Notes: generated by a model from the letters alone, not told the origin. Shown: positions 36,292-45,516, numbered from the stretch's first letter. The stretch is 64,000 bases of DNA from Halobaculum litoreum (GCF_030127125.1 NZ_CP126156.1:434001-498000); one strand, 5' to 3'. Numbers and translations are program-made.

Positions 36292-36753
36292 TCAGGCGGT
36301 CTCGCCGGCCGACTCCGCGGCCTCCTCGGCCAGCTCCTCGAACGTCCGGCGCGCGTTCTCGACGGCTTTCTCGCGTTTGGCGGGGTACGCCTCCACCTTC
36401 GCCCGGAAGGTGATCCCCGGGCCGAGTTCGGCGCGGCCCTTGAACGCCGCCTGCTTGTCGAGCCGGAGGAACAGCGAGTTGTTGTCGTCGACGCGCTCGT
36501 CCAGCTCGGCGAGCACCTGATCCCACTCGGCCAGGTCCGAGAGCCGCGAGAGGACGTGCCGGACGTCGTCGGCGCGCTCGACGCGCGCCGAGAGGACGAC
36601 GATCCGGTCGCCGTGGTGCCCGGTGTTGACGACGCGGTCGACCTCGAACTCCTCCGGGAGGAACGCCCGGAGGGCGTCCGCGACCCGCTTCTCGTCCTCG
36701 GTGGCGTAACAGAAGGTCCGCAGATCGACGTAGTGGAACGGAATGGAGCCCAT
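36292..36753 (-). CDS. RNA-binding protein of the archaeal DUF54/PF01877 family
   Basis: 153 residues. PFHYVDLRTFCYATEDEKRV at the start and FLPEEFEVDRVVNTGHHGDRI, then DNNSLFLRLDKQAAFKGRAELG, are family hallmarks. The family has a dsRBD-like fold and is linked to RNA metabolism. Its exact role in Halobacteria is unknown. It is divergent from the MFS gene. Confidence 0.87.
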   Translation of the reverse strand: MGSIPFHYVDLRTFCYATEDEKRVADALRAFLPEEFEVDRVVNTGHHGDRIVVLSARVERADDVRHVLSRLSDLAEWDQVLAELDERVDDNNSLFLRLDKQAAFKGRAELGPGITFRAKVEAYPAKREKAVENARRTFEELAEEAAESAGETA

Positions 36754-36849
36754 GATACCCGTTCGTAGGCGGGTCGGCATGAAAAGCGTTGGACTCGCGG
36801 CCCGCCGGATCGGTTCGTTTTCGTGTCGGCCGCGGCTCTCGACGAGCGA

Positions 36850-38072
36850 ATGTCGCCGGCCGTCCTCCGCTACTACCTCTACAAGGCGACCCGGGCGGTG
36901 GAGCTGTACCGGCCGGTGATGTACCTCTACTTCGTCTCCGTCGGCCTCTCGTTCACCCAGATCGCGCTGCTCGAGGCGGCGTACAACGTGACCACGGTCG
37001 TCGCCGAGGTGCCGACCGGCTACGTCGGCGACGTGATCGGACGCCGACTCAGCCTCGTCGTCGGCACGGCGGTCATCGCGACGACGCTCGCGGGGATCGC
37101 GTTCGCGACGACGTTCCCGGCGCTGCTCGCGCTGTACGTGCTGTGGTCGGTCGGCTACGCCTTCCGCTCCGGCAGCGAGGACGCGTGGCTGTACGACTCG
37201 CTCGTCGGCGACGGGGAGTTCGCGACCGTCCGCGGCCGGGGGGAGTCGGTCGCGCTCGCGGTCGGCGTGGGGGGCGCCGTCGTCGGGGGGTGGCTCGCCG
37301 GCGTCGACCTCACGTACCCGTTCCTCGTCGCGGCCGTCGTCACCGGCGTCGGCGCCGCCGTCCTCCTCACCGTGGACGACCCGGCGGACGCCGACGAGTC
37401 GTTCGACCCGCTCACCCCCCGACGTGCGCTCGAGGCCGTCCGGACGGCCCTCTCGGACGCGCGCCTCCGGTCGTTCGTCCCCTACTACTACGTGTTGTTC
37501 TCGGCGGTGACGTACCTCGTGTTCATCTTCCTCCAGCCGCGCATCGAGGCGGTCGCCGCCGAGGGCACGGTTGCGGCGGTCGTCGGCGCCGCCGGCGGCG
37601 TGGAGCCGTTCCTCGGCTGGTACTACGCGGGGATCAGCCTCGTCGGGGCGGTCCTCACCGGGCGTGCGGGGTGGATCCGGGAGACCGTCGGCGTGGGGAC
37701 GTGGTTCCTCGCGACGCCGTTCGCCGTCGCCGCCCTGCTCGTCGGGCAGTGGGCGGTCCCGCTGTTCGCGCTGCCGGCGTTCCTCCTCGTGCGCGGCGTC
37801 TCGGAGGCGAGTTCCGTGTTCGCCGCGACGTACGTCAACGACCGCGTCGCCTCGCTCGGGCGCGCGACGACGCTGTCGGCGCTGGCGATGGTGTCGGGCC
37901 TGACGGTCGTCCCGTTCCAACTCGCCGGCGGCGGCCTCTCCGACCGGTTCTCGCCGGGGGTCGCGCTGGGCGTGGCGGGGGTCGTCCTCGCCGTCGGCTC
38001 GCTGGCGCTGATCGCGTGGCGCGTCCCCGTCCCCCGGTCGTTCGGGACCGAGGCTCCCCGGCCGAGGAGTGA
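36850..38072 (+). CDS. Major facilitator superfamily transporter, 3' end frameshifted
   Basis: About 407 residues with roughly 10-12 hydrophobic helices. The MFS motif A-like loop GYVGDVIGRRLSLVVG lies between helices 2 and 3. The TTVVAEVPTGYVGD start is typical of the MFS group related to drug-efflux or unknown-substrate transporters. The open frame does not stop after the last helix but runs into DNA antisense to the next two genes. Adding one C in the run near 38058 gives FGTEAPPAEE and a TGA at 38070-38072, a natural end. An in-frame GTG at 36823 is an alternative start. Confidence 0.82.
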
Positions 38073-38159
38073 GGCCGCCGCGCGCACGCATCACGGCGGC
38101 GGCGCGGCTCGGCGGTCGCGACGAACGGCGTCGGAAGCGGGACGTCCCGCCGTGAGAAG

Positions 38160-38369
38160 TTACTCCTCGTCGTCGTCGGCGTCGTCGCCCGCGGCCGCCT
38201 CCAGCGCGTCGGCGGGGACGCCCTGTTCCTGTCCGTCCTCGAAGCTGACGGTGTACGTCGCGTCGCCGAACATCGTCTCCATCACCTGCGTCACGGTGCC
38301 CGTCTCGCCGTCGTACTCGCTGTGCACGTCGTGCAGGACGACGCTGTCCTCCTTCTCGAACTCGGTCAT
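38160..38369 (-). CDS. DUF1918-like small acidic protein
   Basis: 69 residues. VVLHDVHSEYDGETGTVTQVMETMFGDATYTVSFEDGQEQGVP is a conserved SH3-like barrel pattern of haloarchaeal DUF1918-annotated proteins, followed by an Asp/Glu tail. The function is unknown. The ATG ending at 38369 is preferred to an upstream one because MTEFEKEDSV is the expected start. Confidence 0.72.
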   Translation of the reverse strand: MTEFEKEDSVVLHDVHSEYDGETGTVTQVMETMFGDATYTVSFEDGQEQGVPADALEAAAGDDADDDEE

Positions 38370-38411
38370 GTCCCGGCGTTCGGCACGGCGGTACAAAAGG
38401 TCGCTGAAGCG

Positions 38412-38897
38412 TCACCGCGACCGGGAGGCCGGGCCGCGTCGGGCGCCGCTCGCGCGGTCCCCGCCGTCCCCGCGGTCGCCGGTCGCCGCGGCCCGGCGCC
38501 GGTACAGGGCCGCGCCCACACGGAGCGCCCAGACGCCCCCGGCCACGAGGGCGACGACGGCGCCGACCAGCGCCGCCGCCGCACACGCGGTCGCGAGCGC
38601 GTCCAGTCGCGACGCCACCCCGACCGGCAGCGCTCCCACGGCGGCCGTGCCGGCGGCCCCGGCGGCGCGCCCGGCCACCGCGCTCGCGACGACCGCAACC
38701 GCGGCCGCGGCGGCCGCCACGAACGGGAGCCACGGCGTGATCCGCCGCCGCGCGACGCGGCGCGACCGCGTTCCGGTCCCTCGGCGCCCGTCGACGCGGT
38801 CGGCGGCGATCGCGGTCGGCGAGACGCCCGCGGCGGACGGGCCGCCGCCGGCGCCGCCGGGCCGACTCTCCGTTCGCTCCGCGTCCGACGACGACAT
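38412..38897 (-). CDS. Hypothetical membrane protein, two helices
   Basis: 161 residues. A 50-residue Ser/Gly/Arg-rich N-terminus is followed by two Ala/Val-rich hydrophobic helices, about 55-80 and 98-130. The tail is Arg/Gly-rich. I do not recognise a family. Codon usage is as in neighbours. It is upstream of, and parallel to, the DUF1918-like gene with a 42-base gap, so they may be co-transcribed. Confidence 0.55.
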   Translation of the reverse strand: MSSSDAERTESRPGGAGGGPSAAGVSPTAIAADRVDGRRGTGTRSRRVARRRITPWLPFVAAAAAAVAVVASAVAGRAAGAAGTAAVGALPVGVASRLDALATACAAAALVGAVVALVAGGVWALRVGAALYRRRAAATGDRGDGGDRASGARRGPASRSR

Positions 38898-38959
38898 CGA
38901 TCCGACGTGGTGCGCTCCGGGTCTTAAACTTTGTTCACGGTCAGAAGAGCGAAATTATC

Positions 38960-39385
38960 TCACTCGCCCGCGACGAGGATCACGGCGACGACGGCGAAGG
39001 CGACGCCGAGGAGTTTCCGCGCGGTGACCGGTTCGTCGAGGAGGACGACGCCGACGGCCGAGGAGGCGACGAAGAACATCGCGAAGACCGGCGCGACGAC
39101 GGAGACGCGACCGACCGAGAGGGCGCGGTAGTACGCGAGGATGCCGACGCCGAGACAGACGCCGGCCGCGAGGACGTACCGCATCCGCGGGTCGGCGAAC
39201 TGGTCGAGGACGCTCTCGCCGGTGACGCCGATGACGCCGACGGTGAGCACGACGAGGACGGTGTTGGCCACCAGCGCGGCGACCGTGCTCGGGATCGCCC
39301 CCTCTCCGGCGGTGGCGAGGCGCATCAGCGGCGCAACGAGCGAGTACGCCCCCATCGCGACGACCGCCCACACGAGGTAGTTCAT
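38960..39385 (-). CDS. EamA/SMR-like small transporter protein
   Basis: 141 residues and about five transmembrane helices. It begins MNYLVWAVVAMGAYSLVAPLM and later has AAGVCLGVGILAYYRALSVGRVSVVAPVFA and SSAVGVVLLDEPVTARKLLGVAF. This is a single EamA (DMT superfamily) repeat, so it probably works as a dimer. The exported or imported substrate is unknown. Divergent from the Lrp-aminotransferase pair. Confidence 0.85.
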   Translation of the reverse strand: MNYLVWAVVAMGAYSLVAPLMRLATAGEGAIPSTVAALVANTVLVVLTVGVIGVTGESVLDQFADPRMRYVLAAGVCLGVGILAYYRALSVGRVSVVAPVFAMFFVASSAVGVVLLDEPVTARKLLGVAFAVVAVILVAGE

Positions 39386-39556
39386 ACGCCACGTCGGGGA
39401 CAGCGCCGTTTGAGCGGTTCGAAACGGCGACGGCGCCGCCGGCCGAAGCCGGGGGGTCGCCGGCGGCGGGGCGGGACGGGGCGACCCGCCGTGTGGTGTG
39501 GTCGCGGATATCGCACCGGGCGAAACCGCTTTGCCCGGGCGAGCGGACTCGGAGAC

Positions 39557-40048
39557 ATGGACGAGGCAACCCGAACCCTGATCGACGCGCTCGTCGCCGA
39601 CGCTCGCGAGTCCACCGCCGACCTGGCCCGCCAGACCGGGCTCGACGAGGCGGCCGTGGCCGAGGCGCTGGCGGAGTTGGAGGAGTCGGGTGCCCTGCGC
39701 GGCTACACGGCGATCGTCGACTGGGACGAACTCGACGAGGAGCACATCTCCGCGGTCGTGGAGGTGAACGTGGAGCTGGACCGCGAGACCGACTACGACG
39801 ACGTGGCCCGCCGCATCGCCGAGTCGCCCGCGGTCGACTCGCTGCGGCTGATGTCGGGCGACTACGACTTCGCCGTCCACGTCTCCGGCTCGTCGATGGG
39901 CGACGTGTCGCGGTTCGTCTCCGAGGAGGTCGCCCCGCTCCCGGCCGTGACGAAGACCGTGACCCACTACGTGATGGAGACGTACAAGGAGCGCGGGATG
40001 CGCTTCACCGACGGCGACGACGACGACCGACTCTCGGTGACGCCATGA
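39557..40048 (+). CDS. Lrp/AsnC-family transcriptional regulator
   Basis: 163 residues. The N-terminal HTH is LIDALVADARESTADLARQTGLDEAAV and LAELEESGALRGYTAIVDW. A C-terminal RAM domain follows (ISAVVEVNVELDRETDYDDV, SGDYDFAVHVSGSSMGDV). Lrp regulators often control amino acid genes. Its stop codon overlaps the aminotransferase ATG by ATGA, so it probably regulates that gene and itself. Confidence 0.92.
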   Translation: MDEATRTLIDALVADARESTADLARQTGLDEAAVAEALAELEESGALRGYTAIVDWDELDEEHISAVVEVNVELDRETDYDDVARRIAESPAVDSLRLMSGDYDFAVHVSGSSMGDVSRFVSEEVAPLPAVTKTVTHYVMETYKERGMRFTDGDDDDRLSVTP

Positions 40049-41277
40049 GCGGGGACGAACGACCCGACGGCGGCACGGAGGGCACGACGGACGCCCCGAG
40101 CGACGGCGTCCGGACGGACGGCTCCCGGTTCGCCCCCGCCGACCGCGTCGCCTCGGTGGCACCCTCGGGGATCCGGGAGTTCTTCGAGGTCGCCGAGTCC
40201 CGCGACGACGTGATCTCGCTGGGCGTCGGGGAGCCGGACTTCACCGCGCCGTGGCCCGCGCGCTCGGCCGCCGTGGACTCACTCGAACGCGGCCGCACCA
40301 GCTACACCGCCAACCGGGGTACCGAGGAGCTCCGACGCGCGATCGCCGGGCGCGTCACCCGGTACGGCCAGTCGTACGACCCCGACGAGGAGATCCTCGT
40401 CACGACGGGCGCCTCGGAGGCGGTCGACCTCGCCTTCCGCGCGTTCGTGAACCCCGGGGACACCGTGGCGCTGCCGACGCCGACGTACGTCTCCTACGAA
40501 CCGGGCGTGCGCTTCGCCGGCGGCGAGCCGCTCCCCGTCCGCACGCGCCACGAGGACGACTGGGCGCTCACGACCGACGCCCTCTCCGAGGCGGGCGTCG
40601 ACGAGGCCGACGTGCTCGTGCTCTGTTACCCCAACAACCCGACGGGCGCCACGATGGACGCCGACGAGATGGACGCGGTCGCGGCGTTCTGTCGCGAGCA
40701 CGACCTGCTCGTCATCGCCGACGAGATCTACGCGGCGCTCACCTACGACGGCGACCACGAGTCGGTCGCCACGCGGCCGGGGATGCGTGAGCGGACGGTC
40801 GTCATCAACGGGTTCTCGAAGGCGTACGCGATGACCGGGCTCAGACTGGGGTACGCGATGGGGCCCCCCGAGGCGGTCGCGGCGATGACGAAGGTCCACC
40901 AGTACACGATGCTGTCGGCGCCGACGACCGCCCAACACGCCGCGCTCGCGGCACTGGACCGGTGTGACGAGGACGTCGAACGGATGCGCCGCGAGTACGA
41001 CAGGCGCCGGCGCTACGTCGTCGCGCGGCTCAGCGAACTCGGGCTGGCGGTGGCCGAACCGGGCGGGGCGTTCTACGCGTTCCCCCGCGTCGCCGACGTC
41101 GCCCCGGACGGGGACGCCCGCGCGTTCGCGACCGAGCTGCTGGAGGCGGAGGGCGTCGCCGCCGTGCCCGGGACCGCCTTCGGCGAGGGCGGGCGGGGCC
41201 ACATCCGCATCTCGTACGCGACGGGGATGGACGACCTGAAGGAGGCGATGGCGCGGCTGGAACGGTTCCTCTCGTAG
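40045..41277 (+). CDS. Class I/II aminotransferase (PLP-dependent)
   Basis: 410 residues. The PLP Lys lies in VINGFSKAYAMTGLRLGY. Substrate and cofactor contacts are ISLGVGEPDFTAP, TTGASEAVDLAFRAF, CYPNNPTGATM and IADEIYAALTYDG. Fold type I, aspartate/aromatic aminotransferase group Ib. A 35-residue acidic N-terminal extension precedes the fold. Translationally coupled to the Lrp-type regulator. Confidence 0.93.
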   Translation: MSGDERPDGGTEGTTDAPSDGVRTDGSRFAPADRVASVAPSGIREFFEVAESRDDVISLGVGEPDFTAPWPARSAAVDSLERGRTSYTANRGTEELRRAIAGRVTRYGQSYDPDEEILVTTGASEAVDLAFRAFVNPGDTVALPTPTYVSYEPGVRFAGGEPLPVRTRHEDDWALTTDALSEAGVDEADVLVLCYPNNPTGATMDADEMDAVAAFCREHDLLVIADEIYAALTYDGDHESVATRPGMRERTVVINGFSKAYAMTGLRLGYAMGPPEAVAAMTKVHQYTMLSAPTTAQHAALAALDRCDEDVERMRREYDRRRRYVVARLSELGLAVAEPGGAFYAFPRVADVAPDGDARAFATELLEAEGVAAVPGTAFGEGGRGHIRISYATGMDDLKEAMARLERFLS

Positions 41278-41343
41278 CCGTCGCTCGCGACTCGTTGTTC
41301 GTCGTGGATCGACGAGCCGTCGTCGGCCGTCGCTCCGCCCGGT

Positions 41344-41988
41344 TCAGAGGTCCTCGAAGTCGGCGTCGTCGAACAGGTCGTCGTCGTCGTCGCCGTCGAA
41401 CTCGCGGAACGCGCTGTCGAAGTCGTCCTCGCCGAACCCGGCGACGTCCTCGTCGAGCTCCGCGCGCAGCTCCTTCGCGCGCCGCTCGAGTTCGTGGTAC
41501 TCCTCGGAGTCCTCGAGGGCCGCGCGACCCTTCTCGGACTCCAGCACCCCCATCTTCGACGACACCGCGAAGAACTCCTGCATGCGCGAGTCGTACTGCG
41601 AGCGGCCGTACAGTCCCTCGACCGTCTCCAACAGCGACTCCCGGGTGACGGGCTTGACGAGGTAGTCGTCGAACCCCATGGCGACGATGTCGAAGTCCGG
41701 CTCGACGGCCGTCACCATCGCCACGCGGGCGTCGACGCCGCGGTCGCGAACCTCGTCGAGCACCTCGTCGCCGGACAGCCCCGGCATCCGTCGGTCGAGC
41801 AGGATCACGTCGACGTCGTCGGCGAGCTGGTCGAGCGCCTCGTGACCGCCGTACGCGGTTCGCACGTCGTACTCGGCCCCGAGCCACGCCGCGTACAGGT
41901 CCGCGAGGTCCGGTTCGTCCTCGACCACGAGCACCACCGGCTGCTCGTCTGTGTGGTCCGCGTCGGCGGTCGTGGTGTCCTCACTCAT
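41344..41988 (-). CDS. Response regulator with HalX domain
   Basis: 214 residues. The receiver domain covers about 18-130. The phospho-acceptor is Asp65 in VILLDRRMPG, acidic residues are VVEDEPD (21-27), and the Lys is in FDDYLVKPV. The HalX domain follows as a coiled coil (SKMGVLESEKGRAALE, EYHELERRAKELRAEL), then a very acidic tail. HalX regulators partner with haloarchaeal histidine kinases; none is adjacent here. I choose the ATG ending at 41988 (MSEDTTTADAD) rather than 42039. Confidence 0.92.
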   Translation of the reverse strand: MSEDTTTADADHTDEQPVVLVVEDEPDLADLYAAWLGAEYDVRTAYGGHEALDQLADDVDVILLDRRMPGLSGDEVLDEVRDRGVDARVAMVTAVEPDFDIVAMGFDDYLVKPVTRESLLETVEGLYGRSQYDSRMQEFFAVSSKMGVLESEKGRAALEDSEEYHELERRAKELRAELDEDVAGFGEDDFDSAFREFDGDDDDDLFDDADFEDL

Positions 41989-42367
41989 TCTGGGGGGCTC
42001 CGTCCGTTCGTACGTCTGTCGCGGACGGGAGCATATCAATATACCCCTTACCGTGCGGCGGTCCCGCCGCTCGATGCCGCGGGCGCGTCGGGTCGCCCGA
42101 ACGCCGTCCGGCCATTGTCTGGAATTGGCGCCGCCGGGTACTTAATCGTATGCGATGTGACGGCTTCCGGAGAAAACGGTGTGGGTCGGGTGACGTTTTC
42201 GCGTCACGCCGCTGTGGTGCCCCACGATCCGCGGTGGCCACCAGCCACCGTCGATACCTACGCGCGCAGCCGTCGAAAGCGTACCGGCCGCCCCGGCGCG
42301 CCCGCGCTCCCGGGAACCGAACCGGTTCGGGCGCGCGCCGGGCCCAGGGGGCCGCGGTCCCGGCCGC
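41989..42367. other. Spacer between HalX and guaB genes with promoter and dyad
   Basis: No gene is convincing. A TATCAATATA at 42034-42043 is suitable as the HalX promoter on the minus strand, leaving a leader of about 20 bases. At 42192-42209 GTGACG, six bases (TTTTCG), CGTCAC forms a perfect hairpin. ORF-like readings across 42150-42383 are low-complexity and have no family pattern. Confidence 0.5.
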
Positions 42368-43861
42368 TCACTCGGGACTGTAGTTCGGCGCCTCGTCGGT
42401 GATGGTCACGTCGTGGGGGTGGCCCTCGGTCTGGCCCGCCTGCGACACGCGGACGAACTCCGCGCGCTCCTTGAACCCGGGGAGCGTCTCCGCGCCGACG
42501 TACCCCATGCCGGAGCGCATCCCGCCGACGAGCTGGTGGAGCTCCGCCGCGAGCGGTCCCTTGTACGGCGTCGCCGCCTCGACGCCCTCGGGGACGAAGT
42601 CCTCGTCCTCCTCGGCGTCCTTGAGGTAGCGGTCGCCGCCGCCCTCGGACATCGCGCCGACCGAGCCCATGCCGCGGTACTGCTTGTAGCGCTTGCCGTT
42701 CATCGTGATGACGCGGCCGGGCGCCTCGTCGGTGCCCGCGAAGTACGAGCCGAGCATGACGGCGTCGGCGCCGGCGGCGACGGCCTTGATCGCGTCGCCC
42801 GAGTAGCGGATCCCCCCGTCGGCGATGACGGGGACGCCCTCGCGGGCGGCCACGTCGGCGACCTGCGCGACGGCGGTGATCTGGGGCATCCCGGCGCCGG
42901 AGACGACGCGGGTGGTACAGATCGAACCCGGACCGATGCCGACCTTCAGGCCGTCGGCGAAGTCGACGGCGGCCTCGGCGGCCTCGCGGGTGCCGATGTT
43001 GCCGACGACCACGTCCGCGTCGACCTCCGCTTTGATCGCCTCCGCGGCGTCGAGGACGTTGAGGTTGTGCGCGTGCGCACAGTCGATGAACAGCACGTCC
43101 GCGCCCGCCGCGTCGGCGGCGACGGCGCGCTCCTCCTCGAACGGGCCGACGGCGACGCCGACGCGCAGCGACCCCTCCTCGTCGCGGGCGGCGTCGGTGT
43201 GCTCGCGCCGCGCGAGCACGCCCTGCATCGTCACCAGCCCGACGAGCCGGTTCTCGTCGTCGACGACGGGGACGCGCTCGATCTTGTGGTCGTACATCAG
43301 CTCCAGCGCCTCGCGGGCGCCCACGTCGTCGGCGGCGGTGACGACCTCGTCGGTCATCGCCTCCGAGACCGCGTCGGACTCGCCGACCTCCAGGTACGGC
43401 CGGATGTCGGTGCCGGAGATGATGCCGAGCACGCGGTCGTCCTCGTCGACGACGGGCGCGCCGGAGACGCCCTCGCGTTCCATCATCGCGTCGACCTCGC
43501 GGACGGGCTGGTCGGGGGAGGCCGTGACGACGTTCTCGCGTCGGATCACGAGTTCGTCGGCGCGCTTCACGCGCTCGACCTCCGCGGCGGTCTCCTCGAC
43601 GGACATGTTGCGGTGGAGCACGCCGAGCCCGCCCTCGCGGGCAATCGCGATCGCGAGTTCCGACTCGGTGACCGTGTCCATCGCCGCCGAGAGGACGGGG
43701 ATGGTCAGCTCCACGTTCGTGGACACCCGCGTCGACACGTCCGCCTCGTCGGGCTCGACCCGGCTCTCCTTGGGGCGAAGGAGCACGTCGTCGAACGTCA
43801 ACGCTTCCGGTACCTCCAGTTTCTGTGAGAACGGACTGCCGTCGGAACCGTCTTGCGCCAT
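42368..43861 (-). CDS. guaB: Inosine-5'-monophosphate dehydrogenase
   Basis: 497 residues. Oxidises IMP to XMP, first step to GMP. The catalytic Cys lies in GIGPGSICTTRVVSGAGMPQ. The barrel start is ALTFDDVLLRPKES, and the flap has KRYKQYRGMGSVGAMS. Two CBS motifs (about 105-215) include MMEREGVSGAPVVDEDDRVLG and DHKIERVPVVDDENRLVGLV. The ATG ending at 43861 (MAQDGSDG) is chosen; upstream in-frame sequence is promoter DNA. Confidence 0.95.
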   Translation of the reverse strand: MAQDGSDGSPFSQKLEVPEALTFDDVLLRPKESRVEPDEADVSTRVSTNVELTIPVLSAAMDTVTESELAIAIAREGGLGVLHRNMSVEETAAEVERVKRADELVIRRENVVTASPDQPVREVDAMMEREGVSGAPVVDEDDRVLGIISGTDIRPYLEVGESDAVSEAMTDEVVTAADDVGAREALELMYDHKIERVPVVDDENRLVGLVTMQGVLARREHTDAARDEEGSLRVGVAVGPFEEERAVAADAAGADVLFIDCAHAHNLNVLDAAEAIKAEVDADVVVGNIGTREAAEAAVDFADGLKVGIGPGSICTTRVVSGAGMPQITAVAQVADVAAREGVPVIADGGIRYSGDAIKAVAAGADAVMLGSYFAGTDEAPGRVITMNGKRYKQYRGMGSVGAMSEGGGDRYLKDAEEDEDFVPEGVEAATPYKGPLAAELHQLVGGMRSGMGYVGAETLPGFKERAEFVRVSQAGQTEGHPHDVTITDEAPNYSPE

Positions 43862-44198
43862 ATCAACGGTGGCGGCGGCCACCGCAAAAACGTTGCGAGA
43901 ATCGGCCCGCTGGGGGAGGGATTCACACACGTCCGTGCACAGATCGCCCCGCGACGCGTCGCCGCCCCGGCCGTCGCGCGGCCACGCCGGCACCGACGTG
44001 GGGACGGCCGACGGCGGTCCGCGAGCGCCGCGCGCAAGAATTGCGCGTCGCTCCTCCGGTTTCCGAGGGTCCCACGGGCCGGTCGCGCGTTCGCCGACGG
44101 ACCGTCACGGGTGTACTTATACCCTGCCGAGGGTTCGTTCGGACTGTGTGGGCACGTCCCACGCAATCATTAAGTCTCGGCTGCCACAGAGTACGGAT
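43862..44198. promoter_or_regulatory. Divergent promoter region between guaB and the 65-residue ORF
   Basis: Contains the guaB TATA (minus strand CGTTTTTGC, 43885-43893, about 28 bases upstream) and a dyad CGGTGGC, four bases, GCCACCG at 43867-43884. For the rightward genes it has TACTTATAC at 44114-44122 and CATTAAGT at 44168-44175, the latter 28 bases before the ATG at 44199. Further dyads are CGCGCAA-GAA-TTGCGCG at 44031-44047 and GTGGG-CACGT-CCCAC at 44148-44162. No gene is seen in the rest. Confidence 0.55.
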
Positions 44199-44396
44199 AT
44201 GGACCTCGAGTCCCGCATCGCAACGGGTATCGTCGGCCGGGTGAGCGACAACGCTGCACTCCCGACATTTATTCCGTTCAAACGCGGACTCAACTGGTGG
44301 ACAGGGGAACGCGCGTTCTCCGCCCGAGCGGCCGTCGCCTCCGGGTCGTCACCAGATCCCCGTCCGGCCGAGGGTTACGCCGGGTCGTATCGCTGA
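44199..44396 (+). CDS. Small protein, 65 residues, coupled to DUF5794 gene
   Basis: Reads MDLESRIATGIVGRVSDNAA then LPTFIPFKRGLNWWTGERAF and a Ser/Ala/Pro-rich end. It has a TATA-like element 28 bases upstream, so a leaderless mRNA is likely, and its TGA lies three bases before the GTG start of the DUF5794 gene. Composition is less acidic than neighbours and unlike shadow frames. I do not recognise a family. Confidence 0.55.
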   Translation: MDLESRIATGIVGRVSDNAALPTFIPFKRGLNWWTGERAFSARAAVASGSSPDPRPAEGYAGSYR

Positions 44397-44399
44397 CCC

Positions 44400-45437
44400 G
44401 TGAGTACCTCAGCACACCCCATCGCGCTCCGCCTCGAGCGGCGCGTCGGCGGCGCGACCCGGCTGCTGGCGACGGTGATGGCGCTCCCGCTGATCGACGG
44501 CATCTTCCCCGCGCTCGTGATCGCGGGCGCCATCGACGACCCGATCGGCATCGTCGAGACCGGGCTGCTCATCTTCGGTGGCTCCGCGACGATGGCGGTC
44601 GTCCTCGCGGAGATGGAGGGGACGCCCCGCGAGAAGGCGCTCTCGATCCTCCTGCTGGGGGCGGTGTTGATCCCGGTGGCGATGGCGGAGGCCGCCCTCG
44701 CCGAGACGATCCAGAGCCTGCTCGACACGGACCTGTTCCACCGCTTCGCCGCGGTCGTGATCCTCGCGATCGCCGCCAAGACCGCCAGCGCCGAGATCGG
44801 CGAGTACCTCCCGAGCCCCGGCGCGATCATCGGGCTGGGCCTGCTGGCGTCGTTCCAGCCGGCGAACCCCGAGTTGGCGTTCACCCTCGACGCGGCGATG
44901 ACCGAACGGCTCCTCCACGCGGGGGCGGCCGCCGGCGTCGGCGTCGGGTTCGCGTTGTCGGTGGCGCTGGGCGGTGACCACCTCCGCGACCGGGTCGACA
45001 TCGACCGCTTCCGGTTCGGCTCGGCCGTCGCGCTCGGCACGCTCGCGCTGTCGGTGTCGGGGCTGCTCCCGACCGAACAGCCGGTCGCGCTGGCGGTGCT
45101 GTGTGTCGCCGGCCTGTTCGCCTACGACCCGAGCGCCGGCGTCGACGCGGTCGGCGCCGGCGGCGACGACGACGCGCCCGGGACGGCCGCGGCGTCGGCC
45201 GTCGAGTCCCCCGTCGGCGGGGCGGTGACCACCGACGGCGGCGACGCGGTCGGCCACGACGGGGCCGGCGTCGCCGACGCCGCGACCGGGGACCGCGACC
45301 CGGACGCGGGCGTCGCGTTCGGGAGCACTCCCACGGCGTCGGCGGCCGGGATCGACCCCGTCGACGCCGAGGGGGCGCCGTCCGAGGGCGACGCCGCGGG
45401 CGACGACGACGAGCCGTCGCGCGCGCCGTGGCTGTGA
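44400..45437 (+). CDS. DUF5794 family membrane protein
   Basis: 345 residues. A GTG start (MSTSAHPIAL) is followed by about seven or eight hydrophobic helices to residue 235, for example LLATVMALPLIDGIFPALVIAGAI and KALSILLLGAVLIPVAMAEAAL. A 110-residue Ala/Gly/Asp-rich cytoplasmic tail ends the protein. The family is specific to haloarchaea and has no known substrate. It is positioned directly after the 65-residue ORF, presumably in one operon. Confidence 0.82.
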   Translation: MSTSAHPIALRLERRVGGATRLLATVMALPLIDGIFPALVIAGAIDDPIGIVETGLLIFGGSATMAVVLAEMEGTPREKALSILLLGAVLIPVAMAEAALAETIQSLLDTDLFHRFAAVVILAIAAKTASAEIGEYLPSPGAIIGLGLLASFQPANPELAFTLDAAMTERLLHAGAAAGVGVGFALSVALGGDHLRDRVDIDRFRFGSAVALGTLALSVSGLLPTEQPVALAVLCVAGLFAYDPSAGVDAVGAGGDDDAPGTAAASAVESPVGGAVTTDGGDAVGHDGAGVADAATGDRDPDAGVAFGSTPTASAAGIDPVDAEGAPSEGDAAGDDDEPSRAPWL

Positions 45438-45485
45438 CCGGCCCGTCGCGGCCGCCGTGTGCCCGCCACCGTCGGTAACCGCGAC

Positions 45486-45493
45486 GTTTTACC
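45486..45493 (+). promoter_or_regulatory. TATA box of the DUF5795 gene
   Basis: GTTTTACC sits about 28 bases upstream of the ATG at 45517, matching the leaderless pattern seen at several genes in the window. Confidence 0.45.
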
Positions 45494-45516
45494 GCCGTCC
45501 GCCTCCATCGGGGCGT

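Noticed and set aside
36823..39027. 734-residue MFS fusion protein
   Set aside because: After the last helix the frame is antisense to the DUF1918-like and hypothetical genes. A one-base error gives a natural stop at 38072.
42413..43828. 471-codon plus-strand ORF opposite guaB
   Set aside because: It is an antisense shadow of a clear IMP dehydrogenase with catalytic Cys and CBS domains.
44400..45437. Minus-strand 282-codon ORF opposite DUF5794
   Set aside because: It is an Arg/Asp-rich shadow with no domain; the plus strand has a coherent set of membrane helices.
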